37,343 bases of DNA from an uncultured Candidatus Poseidoniales archaeon (GTDB lineage Archaea; Thermoplasmatota; Poseidoniia; Poseidoniales; Thalassarchaeaceae), in NCBI GenBank assembly GCA_902573115.1, contig CACGIM010000009.1:1-37343 (forward strand), in the 5' to 3' direction. The number at the start of each line of letters is the position of its first letter. Within the stretch, counting starts at the first letter, position 1. This document shows, piece by piece, positions 1 to 6,973 of this stretch. Under the pieces are notes generated by a model. The model had not been told where the DNA came from. It saw only the letters and a program-made list of their open reading frames with translations, and searched no databases. A program made the position numbers and the translations under genes.

Positions 1-31
1 CATACAGTTCGACAGGAAGTACAATTCATTC

Positions 32-1030
32 ATGAAATCGATAAAAGAGGCCATTGATGATTCCTCCTCCACACCAACAAGACTTGCTGAGCTCATGTCA
101 ATACACGAGTTTGCGATGCAACGTAGAGAAGCAGGGCTAGCAGAGGAAGAGGAGCGAGGGGCAGATGTAGAACCTACCGAGTCAGCCCCAGTGGTGCAGG
201 AGGAGACCAAGTCCAGACTGGAGAGGAGATTCAAGGTAGTCAGGCACCTAAAGGAAGACGGTGGGATGGCCGAGGTCTACCTTGCCCAAGATAACGAGAC
301 CGGAGAACAGGTGATCTGGAAGCAGGCAGCTCCGGACAGGAAGACAACCCTCTCAACGGTGAACACGGCATTGGAGAACGAAAGCGAGATGCTGCAGAAC
401 ATCGATCACCCAAGGGTTCCGAAGTTCATAGACGCTGGGAAGATCATCAATAACCACGACGAGCTAGTAAGCGTACTTGTCATGCAGTACATTGAGGGCA
501 ACAGCCTCAACCAAGAGATGAAGGCAATGGTCAATGCGGGACTACAGATGCCTTTTGATAGGATCTCCACCATACTGCTCCAGTTATGCGAGGCCCTAGA
601 ACACCTAGGTGATCTAGATCCTCCAGTATTCCACAGGGACGTCAAGCCCCACAACATCATGATGACTCCTTACGGAGGGGCCGTGCTGATCGACTTCGGT
701 CTCGCCAAGGGAGTCGATGCCGGCAAGGGGACTTCATTGTCCGGTGGCAACCACACCCCAGGTTGGGCACCTCCTGAGAGAGAGAACGGGGTGACAGGGC
801 CCACTACCGACGTGTATAGCCTCGGTCAGCTTTTGTGGCACATGCTCACCAACCAGCGCCCGGGGGTAATATCAGAGGAGGCGCGGCTGGAGAAGATGGA
901 GGAAATGGCGCATCCCGAGTGGCTAGGCGAGCTTGTCAATTACGCTACAGTACCTCATTCGCCGGATGAGCGTATACAGTCTGTCGCCGAATTTAGGGTC
1001 AGATTGGAGAACCAAGGTGAGTTGCCTTGA
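32..1030 (+). CDS. Hanks-type Ser/Thr protein kinase
   Basis: This encodes a eukaryotic-like Ser/Thr kinase of 332 residues from the first ATG. Residues 1-65 form a low-complexity acidic leader. The kinase fold follows, with a glycine-loop region near residues 72-85 (KEDGGMAEVYLAQD), a VIWK lysine at K97, the catalytic loop HRDVKPHN at 201-208, DFG at 221-223, an APPE motif near 246-249 and DVYSLG near 260. All catalytic residues are present, so an active kinase is expected. No membrane segment is seen, so it is probably cytoplasmic. The reading frame is open back to base 2, so the true start may lie outside the window. It overlaps the PP2C gene by four bases, which suggests translational coupling of a kinase and its opposing phosphatase. 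The substrate is unknown. The SPFH-like and coiled-coil neighbours are plausible targets by context only. Confidence 0.9.
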   Translation: MKSIKEAIDDSSSTPTRLAELMSIHEFAMQRREAGLAEEEERGADVEPTESAPVVQEETKSRLERRFKVVRHLKEDGGMAEVYLAQDNETGEQVIWKQAAPDRKTTLSTVNTALENESEMLQNIDHPRVPKFIDAGKIINNHDELVSVLVMQYIEGNSLNQEMKAMVNAGLQMPFDRISTILLQLCEALEHLGDLDPPVFHRDVKPHNIMMTPYGGAVLIDFGLAKGVDAGKGTSLSGGNHTPGWAPPERENGVTGPTTDVYSLGQLLWHMLTNQRPGVISEEARLEKMEEMAHPEWLGELVNYATVPHSPDERIQSVAEFRVRLENQGELP

Positions 1031-1809
1031 GCGAATCAAGCAGAGTCGACCTTTCGGGAGTAAATTGGGCTTTTGGTACCTCAGTGACCGGTAAGAGAGA
1101 CCGAGACGAGGACTTTGTTGCATGTAGCGAGTTCGGTGGTGTAAGGGTTGGCGTTCTATCTGATGGGATGGGAGGGGGAATATCTGGCGAGATGGCATCT
1201 GAGTTGGCCTCTAGAACCTTTATGCATGGAATCGGAGAAATAGTGGGGAAAGATTCCGATTTGTGGGAAGACGAAGAGAAGAGGCGTGAAGCCTACGCCG
1301 AGATTGTTGAGAAGTGCCACGATGTGGTTATTTCCATGGCAGGCGGACCAGGGTTGTCCGGGACAACCCTCACGGCCATAGTAGCGAGTCACAATAATGG
1401 AAATGTCGGTTTCGCCGATCTAATACACATAGGGGACTCGAGGTGCTACGAGATTTTCCCGGGGGGGCACAGGATAGCAACTCAAGACCATTCCATCACA
1501 GGTGATATGGTTCGTGCCGGTTATATCGAGATCCATGAGATAGAAGAGACTGCAGGTAGGAACACGCTTACTAAAAACATCGGGGACGAAAATAGATCCC
1601 AAGCGGATATCTCCAATTTGGAATTAGATCAGGAGTGCACCATACTGTTGTGTTGCGATGGGGTTTGGGGGCCCCTTCACACAGAGTCAGGATTTTTTGA
1701 GCCTGCAGACTTCTATTCACAGGATTCCGCCAATGAGATCGTTGCTAAAGCCATTGAGAGAGGGAGCACCGACAACTGCAGCGTTTTGATTCTACGACTT
1801 TTTGCTTGA
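1027..1809 (+). CDS. PP2C-family Ser/Thr protein phosphatase
   Basis: This encodes a metal-dependent PPM/PP2C phosphatase of 260 residues. The metal and phosphate motifs occur in family order: RDRDEDF at 24-30, DGMGG at 46-50, SGTT at 111-114, GDSR at 136-139, DGVW at 211-214 and STDNCS near 247-252. The metal-binding aspartates are intact, so it should be active and cytosolic. The start is a TTG that shares bases with the kinase stop codon (TTGA, 1027-1030). The first in-frame ATG lies deep in the domain, so the TTG start is required. The coupled gene order implies it reverses phosphorylation by the upstream kinase. Kinase/PP2C pairs are known from bacterial stress and TerY-type systems, but no vWA gene is visible here. 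Confidence 0.92.
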   Translation: MSESSRVDLSGVNWAFGTSVTGKRDRDEDFVACSEFGGVRVGVLSDGMGGGISGEMASELASRTFMHGIGEIVGKDSDLWEDEEKRREAYAEIVEKCHDVVISMAGGPGLSGTTLTAIVASHNNGNVGFADLIHIGDSRCYEIFPGGHRIATQDHSITGDMVRAGYIEIHEIEETAGRNTLTKNIGDENRSQADISNLELDQECTILLCCDGVWGPLHTESGFFEPADFYSQDSANEIVAKAIERGSTDNCSVLILRLFA

Positions 1810-1842
1810 AGACTTGAAATACGTTTAACGGGCTGGAGTGTT

Positions 1843-3477
1843 ATGTTCTCCTCCCGCCAAGTCGATTGGAAGCGCGGCACATCAGCAATAGCATGCTACT
1901 ACTCTATGGAATCCTTGCCCAAGGATCTGAAGGGAAAAGTGGAGCTAGATCCTGCAACCGACTCGGCAATGTTATACTCTTCCAAGACAACCATCTGGCC
2001 CAAGAACAAGGAGCTGGACCTGGGCAAGTCCAGCGTTAGAAAAGAATACAGCTCTGTTCTATTCTGGAGAAGTGGGTCGCTTGAAATTCAGGTTCCAGTG
2101 AACTATCGCCCTTCCCCAACCTCCGCGGTCCTAAGAGGTGTAATGAAAATGGAGCTGAGGGTGGACGGGGACCTTGGAGCGTCAAAGCTAGTCGAGGGTT
2201 TCTTTACCTCTAAGCCAGATGTTTCGGAGTTGGATTCTGGCTCTTTATCCGCCTTCGTCAAGGATACGGTAAGAGGTCGTGTTGGATCGATGCTTGAGGG
2301 CCTCGATGAGTCGAATCTCAGGGACCAAACGTCGAGTCAGTCCGCAAACCATCAAGCCCAAGAGATGTTAAGCTCCATTCTGGAGACTACCGGGATCTCT
2401 GTCGGTGGCCTAAACATCAGTTGGAAAAAGACAGGAGGGGAGAAGCTCGGGCAGAAGAGGGCCACCCTGGATAGGAGGAGGGACGTGATGGACGCTAAGA
2501 TTGAGGAGGATGCTCTGGAAAGGATGCGGAAATCGGGCAATATGGAGCAGCTCGAGAAGCACAGAGCCGAAACAATTGCCTCAGAGTTCCTTGAGGAGGA
2601 TAGAGCACGAAGGGACACTGCCAAGCTGAGAAGGAAATCAGAAGTTGAAGAGGCCGAGCAGGAGATGGAGCTTAGGAAGGCGGTGCATGAAGGACAGTCG
2701 AAACTGGCAGACGTAGAGTGGGGCGAGAAGGCTGAGAATCTCAAGCATAAGGGTAAGATCGGCAGAGAAATGGATGAGCTGGAGCTTACTAGGGCCAGGA
2801 TAGAAATGGAGCTGGCTAGGAAACAAGCCGAATCCGAGTTGGATGAAGGCTCCAAGGACAAGGACGTAGATCGGATCGTCAGGGCTGCATTGGCCCTTCA
2901 AGGAGGGAACCTGAAGGAGGAGACGATAGTAGAATTACTGAAGCCGGAGGGAGAAGGCGGTAGGTCTTACGATTTCTCAGATGTGATCAATCAGGACATT
3001 CATGAAGACCTAGATCAGGGCCTTTACACCGCAACTGAGATAGACGGTTTTATTTCCGAGCTGGAAAGGATGACCAAGAACCCGGGAAACAGCAAGGAAA
3101 GGCTGTCAGACATCTGGGCAGGATTGGGGGTTTTCCAAAGGCATAGGGGGAACAAGGGGGGATCGATGGACGAAGCTATCTCCAACTCACTCAGGCTGAA
3201 TGGTGGCAACCCGATAGCGATGAAGTGCAGGATGGACTACCTCTGGAATAGGCACCCACAACAGTTTCTTCCCGGGAAGTTGGAGAGGTTTGGGGACCAG
3301 TTGATGGAGATAGAGTCCCTACTGGAAGGCCTGCTAGCGCATGACGCGGTTAGTGATTCTGACAAATCAGACATGTCTGAGAAGCACAGAAAGTGCCTCA
3401 GAGCCCTAACTAGAGACCCGGAAGATGGAGTCAAATGGAAATCGAAGCTCGAGTCTTCCTACGGCCTGGAGATCTGA
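1843..3477 (+). CDS. SPFH-like N-terminal domain plus long coiled coil, uncharacterised
   Basis: This is a 544-residue protein that I do not recognise as a named family. Residues 1 to about 205 look like an SPFH/Band-7 type fold: beta-rich strands, then a helix ending in LSSILETTGISVGGLNISW, which resembles the terminal strand motif of that fold. Residues 205-345 are a highly charged, continuous coiled coil rich in E, R and K. Residues 345-544 are mostly helical and include a TPR-like stretch (near 410-470). No signal peptide or membrane segment is seen. The ATG lies 33 bases after the phosphatase stop, with an AT-rich box (GAAATACGTTTAA, 1816-1828) in between that could be its own promoter. 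SPFH proteins usually scaffold membranes and often sit beside PspA-like and membrane genes, as here. The SPFH assignment is inference. Confidence 0.8.
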   Translation: MFSSRQVDWKRGTSAIACYYSMESLPKDLKGKVELDPATDSAMLYSSKTTIWPKNKELDLGKSSVRKEYSSVLFWRSGSLEIQVPVNYRPSPTSAVLRGVMKMELRVDGDLGASKLVEGFFTSKPDVSELDSGSLSAFVKDTVRGRVGSMLEGLDESNLRDQTSSQSANHQAQEMLSSILETTGISVGGLNISWKKTGGEKLGQKRATLDRRRDVMDAKIEEDALERMRKSGNMEQLEKHRAETIASEFLEEDRARRDTAKLRRKSEVEEAEQEMELRKAVHEGQSKLADVEWGEKAENLKHKGKIGREMDELELTRARIEMELARKQAESELDEGSKDKDVDRIVRAALALQGGNLKEETIVELLKPEGEGGRSYDFSDVINQDIHEDLDQGLYTATEIDGFISELERMTKNPGNSKERLSDIWAGLGVFQRHRGNKGGSMDEAISNSLRLNGGNPIAMKCRMDYLWNRHPQQFLPGKLERFGDQLMEIESLLEGLLAHDAVSDSDKSDMSEKHRKCLRALTRDPEDGVKWKSKLESSYGLEI

Positions 3478-3491
3478 AGGGATTGAGCGAT

Positions 3492-4232
3492 ATGGCATTC
3501 GTGGACATCGACGGATTCATCAGGAGTCAGTTGCTAAATCTCGCCATTGCAGTCATCTTCGGTCTTGGCGTGGGATTGATCGAGGACGTTCCAATCGACC
3601 TAGTACCTGATGCTCTAATCTTCGGTCTAGCAATCGCGATGGTAATCCAGGAGGCTGCACTTGTCCAGAGGACCGGTGTCTTGGGGGGCAGGTACGAGAA
3701 GGAGATGAGGGAATACACCGAGAGAATGCTGAGCTTCTTCGATAGCAAGTCCTTCTGGCTCTTTGGAATTCTTGCAATCTTCTTCGTCTTGGGTATGATC
3801 CCTCTTATCCTCTCAGAGAGGGAGCTTGATGCAATCTCGGTAGCTAGGATATTCTGTGTGGCCGTGATAATCACCCTTGGGGTCGACCCAATTCTAGGCA
3901 CGCTCCCGAAGAAAGACGGCACTGCCACTATAGGGGCACTCGTGATCTATGCATTGGTTTTCCACTCCGGCCTGAGTGGTTATCCGGACCTGGCGATTCA
4001 ACTCAACTCCTACCTTGGGTCATTCTCAGCGGTCACTTGCTCTTCCATTGTCCTAATCTACCTAGTCCTGTCAACCAGATGGGCATACATCAGGAACCTG
4101 TGCTATGGCATGGCCGATGGTTGGGTCGAGTTCGCCCTCTACATAGGAATCCCGCTGCTGATAATCCTCCAGCCGGAGATTCCAGAGTTCCTCGAGCTGG
4201 TATACAAGATCTACATCGGCTCTGCGGGCTAG
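3492..4232 (+). CDS. Polytopic membrane protein, uncharacterised
   Basis: This is an integral membrane protein with about six or seven hydrophobic segments separated by short loops. One larger charged loop near the first third (GGRYEKEMREYTERML) is probably cytoplasmic. I do not recognise the family. The chosen ATG at 3492 follows the previous stop by 14 bases and has an AAGGGA-like element upstream. An in-frame ATG at 3435 would add 19 residues overlapping the previous gene by 43 bases, but those residues are not membrane-like. Its place directly after the SPFH-like coiled-coil gene suggests a membrane anchor or partner for that protein. Its stop codon overlaps the stop of the convergent minus-strand operon (4229-4232). 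Confidence 0.75.
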   Translation: MAFVDIDGFIRSQLLNLAIAVIFGLGVGLIEDVPIDLVPDALIFGLAIAMVIQEAALVQRTGVLGGRYEKEMREYTERMLSFFDSKSFWLFGILAIFFVLGMIPLILSERELDAISVARIFCVAVIITLGVDPILGTLPKKDGTATIGALVIYALVFHSGLSGYPDLAIQLNSYLGSFSAVTCSSIVLIYLVLSTRWAYIRNLCYGMADGWVEFALYIGIPLLIILQPEIPEFLELVYKIYIGSAG

Positions 4233-4675
4233 ATATCTATTCCGAGCTCTTCGAAGGGGTTCACCTCGGCACTAAGCAGAGCGTCGAGCTCGTTGGTGGC
4301 GTTAACCGAGAACAGCCCGTAGTCTATGTCCTCTCTGAGGTCGCTGAGTAGGTCCGGGAACTCGAAACCCTCCATGGACATGACCTCCAGGAGCTGCTTC
4401 TCCAAGGCTGTGCTGACGTATGCGTTCAGAACTGGTTGGCTGGAGGCGAGCTCTAGCTTGAACGAGTTGAGGGCCTCCTTGGCCTTTTCCTCCTTGCCCC
4501 TGGACTGAAGCCTGTCTGCCTTGCGTGCGTAGTCCTTCGCATTTGCCAGTCTCGAGTCCATGATGCTTCTTTGCTCGGCGAATCTTACATCTATCTCCTG
4601 TTTCATCTTGTTCTGCTTCCTCGTGGAAAGCTTGACGTAGGACCTAATTCTGCTTCTGTTAAACCATGAAATCAC
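4229..4675 (-). CDS. Small coiled-coil protein, third of a trio
   Basis: This is a 148-residue helical protein with a basic N-terminal half and an acidic C-terminal half. It starts with a Trp/Phe-containing segment (MISWFNRSR). Around residues 45-70 there is an alanine- and charge-rich helix (AKDYARKADRL, then KEEKAKEALNSFKLE) recalling the helical core of PspA/ESCRT-III proteins, and the end is acidic (NPFEELGIDI). The GTG start overlaps the preceding stop in a GTGA (4672-4675), so it is translationally coupled to the 160-residue gene. No enzyme motif is seen. The charge pattern fits a membrane-binding filament subunit, but the similarity is too weak to name the family. Confidence 0.75.
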   Translation of the reverse strand: MISWFNRSRIRSYVKLSTRKQNKMKQEIDVRFAEQRSIMDSRLANAKDYARKADRLQSRGKEEKAKEALNSFKLELASSQPVLNAYVSTALEKQLLEVMSMEGFEFPDLLSDLREDIDYGLFSVNATNELDALLSAEVNPFEELGIDI

Positions 4676-5154
4676 CGATCCTCACCCCCCAAATGCCCAT
4701 CTAACTCCGATCTCAGGTCTCCTAGAATACCATCTAGGTTGGTCGATATTATCGACTCCTCAACTAGCTCGGAGAACTCGGATGCTGCGAGGTTGTCGAC
4801 CCTGCTAGGGTCATACTCTACGCCTGCCTTGACGTCCTGGATGAGCATCATCATCAGCCTGTGGTAGAACTGGTTGGACCTCATCACTGACAGAACGCTC
4901 TTGGCGATGAGTAGGTCAGCCTGAACATGCCTCATCTCCATTGCTGTCCCTAGCGCTCTGGGGACTGAAGAATCAAGTTCATTCGATGCCTTCTTTCTCA
5001 GCTTCGTCAGCTTCTTGTCGAGGGACTGGACCTCGCTGACCTTGCCCTCCTTGGCATTGCTGAATCTTGTCAGGTGCTGCTGGTGACCATATTCGAGGGA
5101 GTCTAGCTTGCTCTTTCTCATCTTCGCAAGCTTGTCATAGATGGGTCTTGCCAC
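4672..5154 (-). CDS. Small coiled-coil protein, second of a trio
   Basis: This is a 160-residue protein beginning at a GTG, 11 bases after the upstream gene ends. Residues 1-60 are strongly basic and helical, with repeated K/R-rich turns. The middle is a methionine-rich helix (FYHRLMMMLIQDV). The last 50 residues are acidic (EFSELVEESI, then LDGILGDLRSELDGHLGGEDR). The basic-to-acidic layout parallels its downstream neighbour and may reflect an old duplication. The neighbour has a comparable C-terminal stretch (PDLLSDLREDI). No signal peptide or transmembrane segment is visible. It resembles ESCRT-III/Snf7-type architecture in size and charge only. Confidence 0.75.
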   Translation of the reverse strand: MARPIYDKLAKMRKSKLDSLEYGHQQHLTRFSNAKEGKVSEVQSLDKKLTKLRKKASNELDSSVPRALGTAMEMRHVQADLLIAKSVLSVMRSNQFYHRLMMMLIQDVKAGVEYDPSRVDNLAASEFSELVEESIISTNLDGILGDLRSELDGHLGGEDR

Positions 5155-5165
5155 GAGGATCCCGC

Positions 5166-5702
5166 CTACTCCTCGCTGTCCATAATGTCCGAGTTGTCTA
5201 TGTCCGTGACCCTAGGGAGGTTGTCCCTGACGTCCTCCAATTGGTCTCCTGTCGACCAGACTGGGCTCTGGACCAGCTGGTCTGGGGAAACGACTCTCTT
5301 GTTGGTGATCATCTGGAGCATCTTGACAGTCTCGTTGGTGTTGTCGATTGTCTGCTCGACTCTGATCTTCTCAGCGCTCATCCTGTCGATTATTCCCGTG
5401 GAGAGCTCAATCTCGGCAGTCACCCTCTGAAGCTCTTGACTGTGCTTGGCGTCCTCTCCCTGCTTGAGCTCCTTCTGTTGGCCGGTGAGCCTGGCCTTCT
5501 TGAGCTCGTTCTCCCTTATTTCGGCAGTAAGCTCCCCGATTCTCATTTCAGAGTCGGAGATCTTTGTGTTGTTCCTGTCTATCTCGGACTTCAGCTCTTT
5601 CTTGCTCCTGTTGAAGGCGTCCCTGTACTCTGCGGGTATGCCCTTCTCCCTGAGCCACCTGTCGTCGATTAGGTCGAATGTCTTCTTCCCGAATGGCCAC
5701 AT
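5166..5702 (-). CDS. Small coiled-coil protein, first of a trio
   Basis: The protein is about 178 residues and starts MWPFGKKTFDLID. It then has a near-continuous coiled coil (residues 25-125) with heptad-like spacing and ends in an acidic tail (NSDIMDSEE). An upstream in-frame ATG at 5753 would add 17 residues. I prefer 5702 because an AT-rich element (TTTTCAAATA) sits about 27 bases ahead of it, as expected for a leaderless archaeal transcript, and because the aromatic-glycine-lysine start looks natural. It heads the three-gene minus-strand operon. The short amphipathic start followed by a coiled coil is the layout of many PspA/ESCRT-III-type proteins, but no family could be confirmed. Confidence 0.75.
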   Translation of the reverse strand: MWPFGKKTFDLIDDRWLREKGIPAEYRDAFNRSKKELKSEIDRNNTKISDSEMRIGELTAEIRENELKKARLTGQQKELKQGEDAKHSQELQRVTAEIELSTGIIDRMSAEKIRVEQTIDNTNETVKMLQMITNKRVVSPDQLVQSPVWSTGDQLEDVRDNLPRVTDIDNSDIMDSEE

Positions 5703-5773
5703 GAGCCCATGTGGGTGTGGAGCGTATTTGAAAATATCCTGAATAAAAGGCATTTATGCCGTTTGGGGCAGGT

Positions 5774-6973
5774 TCAGTGCAGGAATCCCCACGAGTGCTC
5801 GGCATTTCCGTGCATCCACTCGTAATCCTCGAGAGTCCTCGATCCATCTGGGTCCCGGATTGTTATGCTTGTCACCTCAAATGGGTACTCGTTGTAAGTG
5901 AGGTGACTCACTAAGCCCCCTCTTGTGGGTTGGTCGAAGGTCCACCTAGCCCTGCTGTAGGCCCTTATTGAGAGGTCGACCATAGTGGATTCGTTCCACA
6001 CCCTTATCCTGAAGTCCGGCAGGAGGTTCCCATCTTCATCGAGTAGCCCTTCACCAGATTTTGAGAGCTCTACCTCGCAATGATCGAAGTCGTGGGTTGT
6101 GTCCCTTGCCCTATCATGGAATATCCCTGCTGCCTTCAACGGGACTCTAGTGGTGTCCCTGCCCCTCCAAGGGGCGTCATCCTTCACTGTGGAAAGGGGA
6201 GTTAGATGGGGTAGGAACCAGTCCAGGTATGATCCGTCATCGAAGTGCAGCATGCCCCAGAACCAAGGCACTGAGGGGGCCTGCACGGTGACCTTCTGGA
6301 AGTAGGCCGAGCCCTCGACCTCCTCACCGTCTATCTTCAGCTTCGATTTCATCCCCTGGACCCTCAGGATATCGTAGCCCATCCCCAAGGCGATCTCGTT
6401 GTTGCGGTATGTGAGCTCGCTGGGTGGGCCCCACCATGGCACGAGCTCGGCCTCGAACCTCGAGGGAGCCCCCCTTGCCTGTGCTTGTTTGTCGCTTGAA
6501 AGACTCATCCACATTGACTCGTTGCCGGGGGCCATGCCCATGGAAAGGTCCTCCCTGTCGAGAGGGATGACTGCCCCTGCCCCCTCTCCCTTGCCCTCGC
6601 CGGGCCAGAGGGGGTGTTGATCGCTCACAACGGCCATCCTGCACTCTCTCATCGTCAGTGGCTCGTGCATCCTCTCGCCATCGTACCACCAGGCGCAAAC
6701 CATCCCAGGAATCACGAATCCGCCGTGCTCGTCCTTGTGCATCCTGGAACCGGGCCTCCACCAGTGACCGCTCACCCTGATCGCCTCGGTCTCCTTGGTT
6801 GACCATAGTGTCATTAGTTGTCGAGACCTCATGGGGTTAGAAGGGTCTGGTACTAGGATTATCACCCAGTACCACCACCATGATAGTCGGTGAATTGCGG
6901 GCATCACATCGAGTTTCCAGAGGGATGAGAAATCTCCTCCGAATATCTTTGGTGAATCCTGTTCCGGCCTCAC
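5774..6973 (-). CDS. Lipocalin-like (AttH/CrtC-type) candidate at end of ABC-2 operon
   Basis: This 399-residue protein starts at a GTG (6973) that overlaps the permease stop as GTGA (6970-6973). A longer reading to 7159 would run back into the permease in another frame and is rejected. The sequence is Trp-rich and beta-strand-rich throughout, with short patches such as GSAYFQKVTVQ, PWFWGMLHFDDGS and LDEDGNLLPDFRIRVW. These resemble the two-lobed beta barrel of AttH/CrtC (carotenoid hydratase-like) lipocalins. That resemblance is by eye. There is no clear signal peptide, and the WWWYWVIILVP segment near residue 34 is only weakly membrane-like. Coupling to the ABC-2 genes suggests that it handles the exported molecule or modifies a lipid. 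Confidence 0.8.
   Translation of the reverse strand: MRPEQDSPKIFGGDFSSLWKLDVMPAIHRLSWWWYWVIILVPDPSNPMRSRQLMTLWSTKETEAIRVSGHWWRPGSRMHKDEHGGFVIPGMVCAWWYDGERMHEPLTMRECRMAVVSDQHPLWPGEGKGEGAGAVIPLDREDLSMGMAPGNESMWMSLSSDKQAQARGAPSRFEAELVPWWGPPSELTYRNNEIALGMGYDILRVQGMKSKLKIDGEEVEGSAYFQKVTVQAPSVPWFWGMLHFDDGSYLDWFLPHLTPLSTVKDDAPWRGRDTTRVPLKAAGIFHDRARDTTHDFDHCEVELSKSGEGLLDEDGNLLPDFRIRVWNESTMVDLSIRAYSRARWTFDQPTRGGLVSHLTYNEYPFEVTSITIRDPDGSRTLEDYEWMHGNAEHSWGFLH

Noticed and set aside
2352-2861. 169-residue minus-strand ORF
   Set aside because: It is antisense to the coiled-coil region of the 544-residue protein. Its Ser/Leu-rich sequence is the complement of E/K-rich codons.
5067-5672. 201-residue plus-strand ORF
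   Set aside because: It lies antisense over the coiled-coil trio; its leucine- and valine-rich residues are mirrored from the coiled coil and show no domain.
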